A DNA stretch of 33,108 nt from Xenococcaceae cyanobacterium MO_167.B27 (lineage in GTDB: Bacteria; Cyanobacteriota; Cyanobacteriia; Cyanobacteriales; Xenococcaceae), in assembly GCA_030065935.1 (NCBI GenBank), contig JASJCP010000044.1:1-33108 (forward strand), in the 5' to 3' direction. The position numbers and the translations under genes were made by a program. Below, piece by piece: positions 8,178 to 16,756 of this stretch. How positions within the stretch are numbered: the first letter of the stretch is position 1; each line of letters begins with the position of its first letter. A model generated the notes under the pieces. The model had not been told where the DNA came from. It worked only from the letters and a program-made list of their open reading frames with translations, and did not search any database.

Positions 8178-8855
8178 CTAATATTTGAGTTTTCCCTGAT
8201 TTTCACAAGCAAAGCCTTTAACTTTCCAAGCAGATAAATCTATATCCTCCAGCCGATATAGCTTAGAGCAACTAGGTTGTATGCCTTGACTCAATACAGC
8301 CCAGAAAATACTACGAGTTACATCGAGTCCTGTTTTGAGCCGAGATTCTTTATTTCCTGGGACTCCTTTTTCGGGTGCAAGAGCTAAATCTACCGAAATT
8401 CCGTGAGAACCCAACAAAACATAGGATATTAGCTTGGCTCTAGGAAGATGGGTTTTTGAGGTAATCACAGTTACTTTACGGACTTGCCAACGTTCTAAGA
8501 TCGGTAAGCTGAAAAATAAATTCCCAAATGTAGAGTTGGCACAATTTTCTAACCAAACTTGGTCAATAGGAGCTTGAGAACGTTGAAAAATCAATAAAAT
8601 ACAAGGCTCTTTTGAACCTTGAGAAATTATGATAGGAGTCTGAGGATTTTGTTTTGCTAATTGTGCTACATAAATTTCTCGGTTGATACTCCCTCCTAAA
8701 ACAAAAAAAGCATCTGGTGGAACAGTAGCGTTATAAGGTAGTTTAAAGATAATGTTCACAAGTATATTGATGATCAATAAAGCAAGACTCGAAATAATGC
8801 CAAGCCTTAAGAACCGCAGTGCTTTTCTGTAAACAGTATTTTTAATTAGCCACAA
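8178..8855 (-). CDS. YdcF/SanA-like DUF218 membrane protein
   Basis: This 225-residue protein has one N-terminal membrane helix (about 17-38, LGIISSLALLIINILVNIIF), then a DUF218 domain: DAFFVLGGSINRE, TPIIISQGS, LENCANSTFGNLFF, and VTVITSKTHLPRAKL. DUF218 proteins (YdcF, SanA, ElyC) are envelope-associated, and some affect peptidoglycan or vancomycin sensitivity; the biochemical activity is unsettled. The only initiator in frame before an upstream stop appears to be the TTG at 8855, with no good Shine-Dalgarno, so the start is uncertain. It sits among envelope genes but is transcribed alone. Confidence 0.8.
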   Translation of the reverse strand: MWLIKNTVYRKALRFLRLGIISSLALLIINILVNIIFKLPYNATVPPDAFFVLGGSINREIYVAQLAKQNPQTPIIISQGSKEPCILLIFQRSQAPIDQVWLENCANSTFGNLFFSLPILERWQVRKVTVITSKTHLPRAKLISYVLLGSHGISVDLALAPEKGVPGNKESRLKTGLDVTRSIFWAVLSQGIQPSCSKLYRLEDIDLSAWKVKGFACENQGKLKY

Positions 8856-9033
8856 TTTTCTGATTTTAATTCTTTAGAACCAAATAATATAACATCTCTG
8901 GATGAAAAATGATCAATTTTCGGAAAACCGTATTGTGTCCGTTCCTGTCACTATCTTAAAATCAGAGTTGACTGGAATAAGCATTATATAAAAGTCAAGG
9001 TTTTAAAAATTTCACTATTATTTCACAACTGAC

Positions 9034-9351
9034 ATGGGATTTTTTGATTCTGAAGTAGTACAACAAGAAGCTAAACAATTATTTGAAGATTATCAGTCTT
9101 TAATGAAACTCGGCGGTGAGTACGGTAAATTTGACCGTGAGGGTAAGAAAATGTTTATCGAACAGATGGAAGCTTTAATGGAACGCTACAAAATATTTAT
9201 GAAACGTTTTGAGCTTTCTGAAGATTTTATGGCAAGAATGACGGTAGAGCAGCTAAAAACCCAACTAAGTCAGTTCGGAATTACACCACAACAGATGTTC
9301 GATCAAATGAATCAAACTTTAAGCAGAATGAAGTCTGAGATTGGTGATTAA
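9034..9351 (+). CDS. DUF1825 family protein
   Basis: This 105-residue, highly charged, helical cytoplasmic protein (MGFFDSEVVQQEAKQLF..., EQMEALMERYKIFMKRFELSED, QFGITPQQMFDQM) matches the DUF1825 family, which is conserved across cyanobacteria with unknown function. No membrane segment or signal is present. It converges with the penicillin-binding protein gene, with only 19 bp between stops, so the two transcripts must overlap or end within each other's 3' regions. Confidence 0.88.
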   Translation: MGFFDSEVVQQEAKQLFEDYQSLMKLGGEYGKFDREGKKMFIEQMEALMERYKIFMKRFELSEDFMARMTVEQLKTQLSQFGITPQQMFDQMNQTLSRMKSEIGD

Positions 9352-9370
9352 ATTTCCACCTAAAAACTCT

Positions 9371-11293
9371 TTAAGGGCGAGGAAATTGAGAAGCTGCGGG
9401 AAAATACCTGACAGGTTCGTCTTTGAGTGCTTTACTCATAAAGGAACGCCAAACAGGAGCAGCATGAGTACCCCCAGTTACTCCCTCACCCAGACTTCTA
9501 TAGTCATCATTGCCAATCCACACAGCAGTAGCTAGCTGAGGTACATAGCCGACAAACCAAACATCTCGCTCTGAAGACGTAGTACCAGTTTTACCTGCTG
9601 CGGGACGACCAATAGCAGCATTTCTCCCTGTTCCTTCTTCAATTACTCCTTTGAGAACGGTTGTTAAGTTAGCAGTAGCCCAGGGGTCTAAAATTTGTTG
9701 AGGATTGGGCTGATTCTCTAGTAGGATGTTACCTCTGCTATCTGCTATTTGCAGAATAATTGTGGGTTCAGAGTGCCAACCATTGCTGGCAAAAGTAGCA
9801 TAAGCTCCAGCCATTTCTAGTGGAGTTACCCCAATTGAACCTAAAGGAAGAGAGATCACGGGTTGTAGGGGACTTTTAATGCTTAAAGCTTTACAAATTT
9901 CAATAATTCTGTCTAATCCTACTGATTTTCCAATTTTGACCGCAGGAATGTTGCGGGATTGAATTAGGGCGGTTCTCAAAGAGATTTCTCCTTTAAAGTC
10001 TTTTTTGCCACCATAGTTTTGGGGGCTATAGTAACCAGAGGGGACTCGATAGCGAACAGGAGAATCATCGATAGTGGAGAAGGGAGTATATTTACCACTC
10101 TCAAAAGCAACATAGTAAGCAAAGGGTTTAAAAGCAGATCCTGGCTGTCTGCGAGATTGGATAGCACGGTTAAATTGACTTTTGTCGTGGCTTATTCCAC
10201 CCACCAAAGCTTTAACGAAGTGAGTTCTAGGATCTACTGCTGCTAAGGCGATTTGATCCGCTTTTAAACCCCAACTTTTTAAAAGACGATGGCTTTCCCT
10301 CACAGATTCTTCTGCCATTTTTTGGAATTCTAAGTCAACGGTGGTTTGAACTCGCATTCCTCCTTGCAAAACGCGATCTCGTCCAAAGCGTTCTTCTAAT
10401 TCTGTAACCACAGCTTCAGTGATAAAGGGTAATTTACTAGCACGCCAAGCAGTAGGTTGACCCACCAGTAAAGGAGCTTTTTTAGCTGCTTCTGCTTCTT
10501 CAGCAGTAATCCAGCCAATAGCAGCCATTCGATTGAGTACTAGTGCTTGTCTCCTTTTGGTAGCTGGATAATTGAGGAAAGGACTGTATTGTTCTGGTGC
10601 TTGAATGAGACCAGCCATCATTGCTGCTTCTGCAAGATTCAATTCGGAAGCATCTTTATTAAAATAGGTTTCTGCTGCGGTTTGCACTCCATAGTTGTTA
10701 TGTCCCCAATAGATGTTATTGAGATACATTTCCAGAATTTCCTCTTTGGAAAAGACTTGTTCTACTCGAACAGCGAGGATTGCTTCGGCGAGTTTGCGGG
10801 TTACAGTTCGTTCGCGGGTCAAAAATAAGTTTTTTACCAACTGCATCGTTAGGGTAGAAGCTCCCTCTCTTACAGCACCTTGTTCATAGTTGGCTCTAAT
10901 GGCGCGTCCAATACTGTAGGGATTGATTCCTTGATGCTCGTAAAAACTACTATCTTCTATGGCTATAACGGCTCTTTTGAGTTCTGGGGAAATTTCTTCT
11001 AGTCTCACCAGTTCTCGGTTAGCTTCTCCATGAAGACTGGTTAATAGTCTACCTTTGATATCGTAGATGTAACTGGTTTCTGAGGGGACATAACTGCGAA
11101 GTACGCGAACATCAGGAAGGTTACGAAAACTAATTGCTAAACCTACTAAACCGCCAGCGACAATGGAACTGGCGATCATAGTAATACCCAGTACAGTTCC
11201 ACCAGCAGCTTTGAACACTCCTTTGGAGAAGGTATAAACAGGACGAAGCTTTTTGTTTAATGATGATTCTTGTGTAACCGTTCTAGATGACAC
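9371..11293 (-). CDS. Class A penicillin-binding protein (PBP1A family transglycosylase/transpeptidase)
   Basis: This bifunctional peptidoglycan synthase polymerises lipid II and cross-links stem peptides at the outer face of the plasma membrane. It has a short cytoplasmic tail, one membrane helix (AGGTVLGITMIASSIVAGGL), then a GT51 domain with AIEDSSFYEHQG (catalytic Glu), GASTLTMQLVKNLF and LNNIYWGHNNYG. The transpeptidase domain carries PGSAFKPF (SxxK nucleophile), SRN (SxN) and GKTGTTS (KTG). I choose the GTG at 11293 (640 aa) because GGAGGGAG lies 10 nt upstream. The longer frame from a TTG at 11326 (651 aa) would translate across that site. The C-terminus is short, without extra domains. 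Confidence 0.93.
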   Translation of the reverse strand: MSSRTVTQESSLNKKLRPVYTFSKGVFKAAGGTVLGITMIASSIVAGGLVGLAISFRNLPDVRVLRSYVPSETSYIYDIKGRLLTSLHGEANRELVRLEEISPELKRAVIAIEDSSFYEHQGINPYSIGRAIRANYEQGAVREGASTLTMQLVKNLFLTRERTVTRKLAEAILAVRVEQVFSKEEILEMYLNNIYWGHNNYGVQTAAETYFNKDASELNLAEAAMMAGLIQAPEQYSPFLNYPATKRRQALVLNRMAAIGWITAEEAEAAKKAPLLVGQPTAWRASKLPFITEAVVTELEERFGRDRVLQGGMRVQTTVDLEFQKMAEESVRESHRLLKSWGLKADQIALAAVDPRTHFVKALVGGISHDKSQFNRAIQSRRQPGSAFKPFAYYVAFESGKYTPFSTIDDSPVRYRVPSGYYSPQNYGGKKDFKGEISLRTALIQSRNIPAVKIGKSVGLDRIIEICKALSIKSPLQPVISLPLGSIGVTPLEMAGAYATFASNGWHSEPTIILQIADSRGNILLENQPNPQQILDPWATANLTTVLKGVIEEGTGRNAAIGRPAAGKTGTTSSERDVWFVGYVPQLATAVWIGNDDYRSLGEGVTGGTHAAPVWRSFMSKALKDEPVRYFPAASQFPRP

Positions 11294-11303
11294 GATGTTA
11301 TTA

Positions 11304-11311
11304 CTCCCTCC
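11304..11311 (-). promoter_or_regulatory. Strong Shine-Dalgarno fixing the PBP start
   Basis: On the minus strand GGAGGGAG is followed by 10 nt and a GTG at 11293-11291. This is one of the best ribosome-binding sites in the window and decides between the GTG and the TTG 33 bp upstream. Confidence 0.7.
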
Positions 11312-11411
11312 AATAGAGTGATACAAAAAAAGGGTAACTTGGTTATCTATACTAACCTACTGTTAACCCATAATATCTGCTGCTTAGGAAAATAGGACAA
11401 GTCCCAGCTTA

Positions 11412-11879
11412 TTATTGACTTTCAATGTCGCCAAATCCCAGGGCGTTTTTCAGCCATTCAAAGAAAGCAGCTACATCTTTAACAGAGACTCTCAGTAGAG
11501 ACAGAATTCCCACCCCAATTAAAATTGTTCCTATCAGTTGGTGGTTGTCTTTATATAAAAACAGACCTGTTAGCACGATAAAGTAAGGAGAAATAATTAG
11601 GCTAATCTTTTCGATGTTACTAACTGTTTCTTCTGTTTCTTCTGTTTCTTCTGTTTCTTTGGTTTCAACTGTTGCTTTGGTTTCGACTGCTGCTTCTGTT
11701 TCTTCCGTCTCAGAAATTGCTACTTCCTGTTCGGGAAAAGATGATGCTGGATTCGTCTCTGGAAAGTCAGATATCAATCTCTGTTCTGGCTCTATATTAA
11801 ATTTTTCCGATAACTGCTCGAAAGATGTTAGATCTGATCTTTCTTCTGGTCTAGGTTCACGAGATGGTTTGCCGAACAT
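11412..11879 (-). CDS. Acidic, repeat-containing protein with two C-terminal membrane helices
   Basis: This 155-residue protein has three parts: a polar acidic N-terminal half, a Glu/Thr tract (about 75-90, ETKETEETEETEET) made by a 9-bp DNA repeat (TTTCTTCTG on the plus strand, around 11630-11660), and two hydrophobic helices at about 95-114 (ISLIISPYFIVLTGLFLY) and 118-138 (LIGTILIGVGILSLLR). A short amphipathic tail follows. The outline recalls cyanobacterial CAAD/CURT1 two-helix proteins, but I do not see their conserved residues, so no function is assigned. It is upstream of the PBP gene on the same strand, about 120 bp away. Confidence 0.6.
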   Translation of the reverse strand: MFGKPSREPRPEERSDLTSFEQLSEKFNIEPEQRLISDFPETNPASSFPEQEVAISETEETEAAVETKATVETKETEETEETEETVSNIEKISLIISPYFIVLTGLFLYKDNHQLIGTILIGVGILSLLRVSVKDVAAFFEWLKNALGFGDIESQ

Positions 11880-12213
11880 AAAGTTTAATTAATGATTGTT
11901 AAATTTTTAGTAGCCAGATAATTCTGACTCAGACAAATACGACTTTAGCTTCTCACTTTTTGGCGAGGTGCTACTGGGTTACACAGGGGTTTTGTTTTTC
12001 GCCTATTAAGCTTTGGGTTAATCCTATTCAATAGATATCTTACAAAAGTAAACTTTTCATCAAGGTTGTTAGCTTTTAGCTTACATATTTGGTGCCATCG
12101 CTATTGCCTCCTTTTACAGAATTGATCAGCACAATGCACCTGCCTTGTGGCTATCAAGATTATCAGACTTATGCAAGAGTTCCAATGTACCTTAGCTTGG
12201 AAAAGACTTGTTT
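11880..12213. other. Gene-free interval with one possible RNA hairpin
   Basis: There is no convincing reading frame in these 334 bp. A 5-bp stem, GGCGA (11962-11966) with TCGCC (11999-12003), closes a loop rich in G and U. It is too weak to call a terminator or a known RNA. The promoter of the leftward gene at 11879 must lie at the left edge. Confidence 0.3.
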
Positions 12214-12669
12214 CTAGTTCCCAGTAAGCCACTTTTGTCCATTGAGACGTTGTAAAGTGTAGAGTACAAGTAAATCTAAGGTTACTTTTCTCTCGTCAAT
12301 CATAAAAGACTCAATGGTGCTAGGCTGCTTTCCATTGGTGGCATAAGAAAAAGCTTTTTTGCCTGAGATATTATCTTCTAAAAAATATAGGTTAAACTGA
12401 CGCTTTCCGTTTTGCCAATTACCAATTATTTGCCAAAATTCTGTATCTGATTTGACACCAGCTATAGGTATTTCTTGCTTGGTAAAATTTAACTCCATGT
12501 CTTCTATTCCTTCATCGGTAAAGGCTTGCTGAAGAGTGGGAGTAAAATGCTGCTCAATGAACTCCTCAAAGGGTTTATCTTCTAGTTTGGGAGGCTTGGC
12601 TTTTTTAGGTTTAGCAGCTTTAGCTTCTGGCTTGGCTGTAGGAGTATCCGGTTTTGTATCTTCTGCCAT
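12214..12669 (-). CDS. DUF2996 family protein
   Basis: This 151-residue protein begins with a Lys/Pro/Ala-rich disordered tail (about 1-33) followed by a compact domain (FEEFIEQHFTPTLQQAF, GVKSDTEFWQIIGNWQNGKRQFNLYFLED, KVTLDLLVLYTLQRLNGQKWL) that matches DUF2996, found in cyanobacteria and chloroplasts. As I recall, the plant photosystem II assembly factor LPA3 belongs to this family, which would make a thylakoid role likely; treat that link as unverified. There is no signal peptide or membrane helix, so it should be cytoplasmic or peripheral. It is transcribed alone. Confidence 0.8.
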   Translation of the reverse strand: MAEDTKPDTPTAKPEAKAAKPKKAKPPKLEDKPFEEFIEQHFTPTLQQAFTDEGIEDMELNFTKQEIPIAGVKSDTEFWQIIGNWQNGKRQFNLYFLEDNISGKKAFSYATNGKQPSTIESFMIDERKVTLDLLVLYTLQRLNGQKWLTGN

Positions 12670-12831
12670 ATTCTGAGAAATAGAATTTATTTATAATTGG
12701 ATGTCCACTTAGTCAATGGTTGTAGCTGTTTCGCCCTCAAACAAGGCGCAGAATACTTACAACCTAATAATTATTTCAAGAAAGACCAGTGGCGGTTTAT
12801 GGATATTTTATATTATCCTCATCCATATTGC

Positions 12832-13176
12832 TTAAGATTTATTAAATAGTAGCTCTCGTAGCATTTCCTTGTAGGAAAAGTAGGCATCCCAAAACACATA
12901 GCTATACATAGACAAAAGCGCGATGGTGATGATTAATTTTACTTTGCTGAGTTTGACGGCACTGACATAAGCTAACCAATAGATGACGAAGGGAGTAGCA
13001 AAATAAAAAAAACTGCCATAACCTAGGGTTTTAATGGACAATTTTAGCGTAATAAGGCTTATTTTATCCGAAAGTTGCGTTAAAAAGGCAATCGTAAATA
13101 GTCCAATTAAAAATTGAATAATATTATTTCTGAGCAGAGACAGTAAAAGAGATACTGTCTTTTTTTTGTGATTCAT
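12832..13176 (-). CDS. Small hydrophobic membrane protein of unknown function
   Basis: This 114-residue protein has a basic N-terminus (MNHKKK) and about three membrane helices, at roughly 18-38, 50-70 and 78-96. It ends in a charged tail (SYKEMLRELLFNKS). I do not recognise a family. The start codon at 13176 is ATG without an obvious Shine-Dalgarno. It lies between DUF2996 and the spondin gene and shares no evident operon. Confidence 0.55.
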   Translation of the reverse strand: MNHKKKTVSLLLSLLRNNIIQFLIGLFTIAFLTQLSDKISLITLKLSIKTLGYGSFFYFATPFVIYWLAYVSAVKLSKVKLIITIALLSMYSYVFWDAYFSYKEMLRELLFNKS

Positions 13177-13504
13177 TAATCTAAAGTACTAAAAGCAGTA
13201 ATAATGTCTGACAAGTGTGTTTCAGTAATTGTACTTAGATTGCGAAATTTAGTTTTTAAAGATTGGAATAATTTATTGGAGATAGATGTAGCAAAAATGT
13301 AACTTGATTTATGTTGAGTTCGCTGCTAATTGTTTCTCGCAACTAGAATTCATTAGTAATGTTTTTTCCCTATTTCTTCCCGATTTTCCATTTTAATCAA
13401 AGTAAACATATCGTTCTAGTTTTTCTCATAAATCACCAAATAGTTCAAGGGTAACGGCTTGTTAGAGAGAAAGTTTTTGCTCCTCAAACTAAGGAAGAAG
13501 TGTT
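13177..13504. other. Gene-free AT-rich interval
   Basis: These 328 bp show no gene or repeat I can support. The right end carries a good ribosome-binding site (AAGGAAGAAG, about 13491-13500) for the spondin-domain gene. Divergent promoters for 12832-13176 and 13505 must be here. Confidence 0.3.
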
Positions 13505-13807
13505 ATGTCTGAAATTAAAGTTAGAGTCACAATAGATAATGTTGCACCCCAACAAGGAATTGGATTAGCTCCTTTTTGGGTCGCATTTCATGACGGTAGT
13601 TTTGATACTTTTAATGAGGGAGAATCTGCATCTAGCGCGTTGGAATCTTTAGCAGAAGATGGTATAACAGGGCTAGAAAGAAGTCATATAGCCAACTTAG
13701 ACCAACTTTTAATTGAAAGCGCGATCGCAACAGGCTTTGATTTAACTCAGTTGGTATCCGTTGATAGTGTAATTGCAGATAATATTACAGAGGCGGATTT
13801 TCTGTGA
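13505..13807 (+). CDS. Half-length spondin-N domain protein
   Basis: The 100-residue product resembles the first half of a spondin_N domain: KVRVTIDNVAPQQGIGLAPFWVAFHDG, then FDTFNEGESASSALESLAEDG. Full spondin domains run to roughly 190-200 residues, and bacterial examples are usually exported. Here the frame ends after ADNITEADFL, and I find no continuation in other frames before the next gene. There is also no signal peptide. It has a good Shine-Dalgarno (AAGGAAGAAG) and a HIP1 octamer inside. It may be a truncated gene or a genuine short variant. The SDR gene begins 59 bp downstream on the same strand, so co-transcription is possible. Confidence 0.65.
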   Translation: MSEIKVRVTIDNVAPQQGIGLAPFWVAFHDGSFDTFNEGESASSALESLAEDGITGLERSHIANLDQLLIESAIATGFDLTQLVSVDSVIADNITEADFL

Positions 13808-13866
13808 ACCAGTAAATCATAATGATACTGTGTCACTTCCTCAGAAAATTCAAGGAGTCATTTAAA

Positions 13867-14562
13867 GTGAAAGATAAAAAAGTTCTCTTAACTGGTGGAA
13901 CAGGAGGCTTAGGCAAGGGAATTTTACCATCTGTTATTGCTCAGGGGGGTTTAATCACTATTCCTTACCGCGAAGAAAGAGATGCTAAGTCGGTTCGACA
14001 AATGCTCACTCAGAAAGAGCTAGAGCAGGTGATATTGGTTAAAGCAGATTTAACTGAAGAAAGTAGCGTCAGTCAGATCGTTAAGGATATGGGAAGGGTT
14101 GAGGTTTTGATTCACTTGGTAGGGGGATTTGATATGGGAGATACCCACGAATATTCCTTAGAGGATTGGCAAAAAATATTTAGTATTAATTTACTAACTA
14201 CTTTTTTAACCTGCAAACATTGTCTTCAGTCAATGCGAGAATATAATTACGGTAGAATCGTGACCATTGGTTCTAGAGGTGCAGTTGACCCTGAACCTAA
14301 ACTGGCAGCTTATTCTGCTGCGAAAGCGGGTGTGGTTGCTCTGACTCAAGCGATCGCCAAAGAAACTAAAGAGTTTAACATTACAGCTAACACTGTCTTA
14401 CCCAGTGTCATTGATACTCCAGCCAATCGTGAGGCTATGGGAGAGGAAAATGCCCAGAAGTGGGTTAAACCAGCATCCTTAGCCCAAGTGATTTGTTTTT
14501 TAGCTTCAGAAGCAGCTAAAGATGTTAGTGGGGCTGCAATTCCCGTGTATGGAAGTGCTTAA
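13867..14562 (+). CDS. Short-chain dehydrogenase/reductase (FabG-like)
   Basis: This classical SDR of 231 residues starts at a GTG preceded by AAGGAG at 9 nt. The longer frame from 13822 would translate over that site. The Rossmann signature is LTGGTGGLGKG, the catalytic Ser lies in IGSRGAV, and the YSAAK motif supplies Tyr and Lys. NITANTVLPSVIDTPAN is a typical substrate-loop region. SDRs of this kind reduce ketones or oxidise alcohols with NAD(P)H; the C-terminal ASLAQVICFLASEAAKDVSGAAIPVYG resembles FabG and sugar dehydrogenases. The substrate is unknown. Confidence 0.85.
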   Translation: MKDKKVLLTGGTGGLGKGILPSVIAQGGLITIPYREERDAKSVRQMLTQKELEQVILVKADLTEESSVSQIVKDMGRVEVLIHLVGGFDMGDTHEYSLEDWQKIFSINLLTTFLTCKHCLQSMREYNYGRIVTIGSRGAVDPEPKLAAYSAAKAGVVALTQAIAKETKEFNITANTVLPSVIDTPANREAMGEENAQKWVKPASLAQVICFLASEAAKDVSGAAIPVYGSA

Positions 14563-14566
14563 AAGT

Positions 14567-14680
14567 ATGAGGGATCAGGAAGAAACTCAAAACTAATAAG
14601 TAATAACAATAAATCCCTATTGCCTATTCCCTATTCCTTAAACTTTCATGATGAGGGATGAGGAAGAAACTCAAAAGTAA
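14567..14680. repeat. 30-bp direct repeat pair after the SDR gene
   Basis: Copies at 14567-14596 and 14651-14680 (ATGAGGGAT-N-AGGAAGAAAC...) differ at two of 30 positions and are 84 bp apart. The spacer has TATTCCC/CTATTCC-type heptamers. This is typical of cyanobacterial intergenic repeat clusters. Confidence 0.8.
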
Positions 14681-14749
14681 AAGGAAAATCTAGCCTCATC
14701 GTTTATCCTTGATGAATCCTCCACCCGTTTTAGGGCGAAGGAAGATCGC

Positions 14750-15409
14750 TTAGATAGGATTATTTCTTCTTCTCATGGGTTCTGCTTCAGTCTTCATCTG
14801 AGCTTTAGCTTTAGAAGCACTGCGTTTGAGAGATTGTAACCTTTCTTCATATTTCTTCCTATTACGGCGACTGGGAGTTTGTTCAATGAGAGTTTTTAAA
14901 GCACTACCGAGGCTCTTATAGGCGTTAGGTAAGGAATAACCGAAACGAGTTGCTAAGGCGATCGCTTTTTCGTCCGCTTCAATGGCTTCTTGAATAGTTT
15001 TTTCGTTGTTATTTTTTTGCCACAAGCGGTATCCTGAAATACCACACAGGGATAAAGCTAGGAGTAGTAGTAAGCCATCTTGTACCCAGAGTTCTCCTAC
15101 TGCACCACCTAAACCTATAGCGAGGGCTGCCATTTCCCAACCTTCTCGGGGAATTGTATCGTTTTGGATCCGTGCAACCTCATGCCAAAATAGTAAATTT
15201 CTTTGATCTATTGCCAAATTATCCCATTTTGCTAGGTCGATTTGTATTTCGATTTCGTCTTTGCCAATTTCTTCGCTGCGAATCAGGGGTGGGTTAACTT
15301 CTGTTGTTCCTTCTACAATTACCCAGCTTTGCAATTCTGGTGGTAGTAAAGTTTTGAGTCTTCTTAGTTCGTTGATTTCTGCTCTTGCAGAAGAGGTTGC
15401 ATAACTCAT
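14750..15409 (-). CDS. DUF3318 family membrane protein
   Basis: This 219-residue protein matches DUF3318, a cyanobacterial family of unknown role. The N-terminal half has ARAEINELRRLKTLLPPELQSWVIVEG and LLFWHEVARIQND. One or two hydrophobic segments follow at about 95-125 (AALAIGLGGAVG, LLLLLALSLCGISGY). The C-terminal half is helical and very basic (about 135-219, ending RRRNNPI). The HEVAR motif superficially recalls a zinc-protease HExxH but lacks the second histidine. It is transcribed alone, divergent from uppP. Confidence 0.8.
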   Translation of the reverse strand: MSYATSSARAEINELRRLKTLLPPELQSWVIVEGTTEVNPPLIRSEEIGKDEIEIQIDLAKWDNLAIDQRNLLFWHEVARIQNDTIPREGWEMAALAIGLGGAVGELWVQDGLLLLLALSLCGISGYRLWQKNNNEKTIQEAIEADEKAIALATRFGYSLPNAYKSLGSALKTLIEQTPSRRNRKKYEERLQSLKRSASKAKAQMKTEAEPMRRRNNPI

Positions 15410-15654
15410 ATACTTACAAATTCTTACTCTTTAATCTCTTAGTTTAATTTATTACCTTCATGATATCGAAATTTAATAGTATCTTTGTCTAAGAGTAAAC
15501 AGTGACCATAATTCTTACAGTAAGTTTCAATTTGTTGATTGGTCAAGACAAGGAAGAGTGAGGGAGAATTTGAGCTAAAATTTATTTTTGCCAGATGTCT
15601 AGAAATTGACGATTCAAGACTAAACTTGATTAAAATTTTAGTGTTAGTAATTTT

Positions 15655-16623
15655 ATGATTAGATTCCCCAAAAAATCTTTTAAATCTCTCTTATTTTTAA
15701 GTTTAGGGTGGCTTTTCTGTCTATTTTCCTTGCTAGTAATTTATTCTAGTGCTGTAGCTACTACTACAGAATCCCCCGAAGTTACTTCTCAACTAAACTG
15801 GTTTCAGGCTGTGGTTTTGGGATTTGTTCAGGGGGCGACAGAATTCATCCCTATCAGTAGTACAGCACATTTGAAAGCTGTACCCATATTTTTGGGATGG
15901 GGAGATCCTGGTGTAGCTTTTTCTGCCATTATCCAGTTGGGGAGTATTGCTGCTGTTTTATGGTATTTTTGGTCTGACTTAACCCAGATCTCTAAAGGAA
16001 TGTTTAAGGCGATCGCTACATCCAATTATGAGTCTCAAGATTTTTGGTTGGCGGTAGGTATTGCTATTGGTACAATACCCGTTGTAGTTTTTGGTTTGAG
16101 TATTAAAGTATTGGTACCTGATTTTGATAATTCCCCTATTAGGAGTATGACTTCTATTGCGATCGCATCTATCCTTATGGGATTGTTGTTGGGTTTAGCA
16201 GAGTCTTTTGGAAGTCAAAAGCGCGATTTTCAAGATTTAAAGGGGAAAGATGGCATAATTATTGGTTTTGCTCAAGCTTTAGCCATTATACCAGGAGTTT
16301 CTCGCTCTGGTTCTACTATTACCGCAGGATTATTTAATAATCTAGACCGCGCTACTGCTGCACGCTTTTCTTTTCTCTTGGGTATTCCTGCTATTACTTT
16401 AGCTGGATTAGTATATGTAAAAGACTTTTTAGAAGTTGGTGTTAATAACTCTGAGTTAGTTCCTATTATTGTGGGGCTAATTTCTTCCGCTATCTTTTCT
16501 TATCTGGCGATCGCTTGGCTCATTAAGTTCTTACAAAAAAGAAGTACTTGGGTGTTTGTTTGGTATAGATTAGGATTTGGCATATTTATTTTAGTGACAT
16601 TGGCGATGTCAGGGAAAGGATGA
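15655..16623 (+). CDS. uppP: Undecaprenyl-diphosphatase (UppP/BacA) with N-terminal extension
   Basis: UppP dephosphorylates undecaprenyl diphosphate at the membrane to recycle the lipid carrier for peptidoglycan and other envelope polymers. This polytopic protein of 322 residues carries both hallmark motifs: VQGATEFIPISSTAH (about 58-72) and PGVSRSGST. The family usually runs to about 260-280 residues. The extra length is at the N-terminus (1-45), a hydrophobic signal-like segment followed by a polar stretch, as I recall from other cyanobacterial UppPs. The first glutamate of the usual EGxTE motif is Gln. It is followed by repeats and then rsmA, about 130 bp away. Confidence 0.93.
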   Translation: MIRFPKKSFKSLLFLSLGWLFCLFSLLVIYSSAVATTTESPEVTSQLNWFQAVVLGFVQGATEFIPISSTAHLKAVPIFLGWGDPGVAFSAIIQLGSIAAVLWYFWSDLTQISKGMFKAIATSNYESQDFWLAVGIAIGTIPVVVFGLSIKVLVPDFDNSPIRSMTSIAIASILMGLLLGLAESFGSQKRDFQDLKGKDGIIIGFAQALAIIPGVSRSGSTITAGLFNNLDRATAARFSFLLGIPAITLAGLVYVKDFLEVGVNNSELVPIIVGLISSAIFSYLAIAWLIKFLQKRSTWVFVWYRLGFGIFILVTLAMSGKG

Positions 16624-16632
16624 AGGATGATG

Positions 16633-16657
16633 AAGTAATAAGTAATAAGTATTACTT
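16633..16657. repeat. AAGTAATA tandem/palindromic repeat
   Basis: AAGTAAT units repeat and end in a perfect palindrome, AAGTAATA-ag-TATTACTT (16640-16657), just past the uppP stop. Degenerate pyrimidine-rich and ATGA(C/T)AAATG units continue up to the rsmA start at 16757. This could end uppP transcription, although no U-tract follows. Confidence 0.55.
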
Positions 16658-16756
16658 CCTCTCCTCCCCCAACTCTCCTCACTCCTCATACCTCAGATAG
16701 GGATGAAGGAGCAAGTAATTACTAACTAATAATCAATGACAAATGACACATGATAA

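Noticed and set aside
11412-11879. Assignment as a CURT1/CAAD thylakoid-curvature protein
   Set aside because: Two helices and an acidic N-terminus fit loosely, but the conserved residues of that family were not found.
14750-15409. DUF3318 protein as a zinc metalloprotease because of HEVAR
   Set aside because: The second zinc-binding histidine of HExxH is absent and no third ligand is evident.
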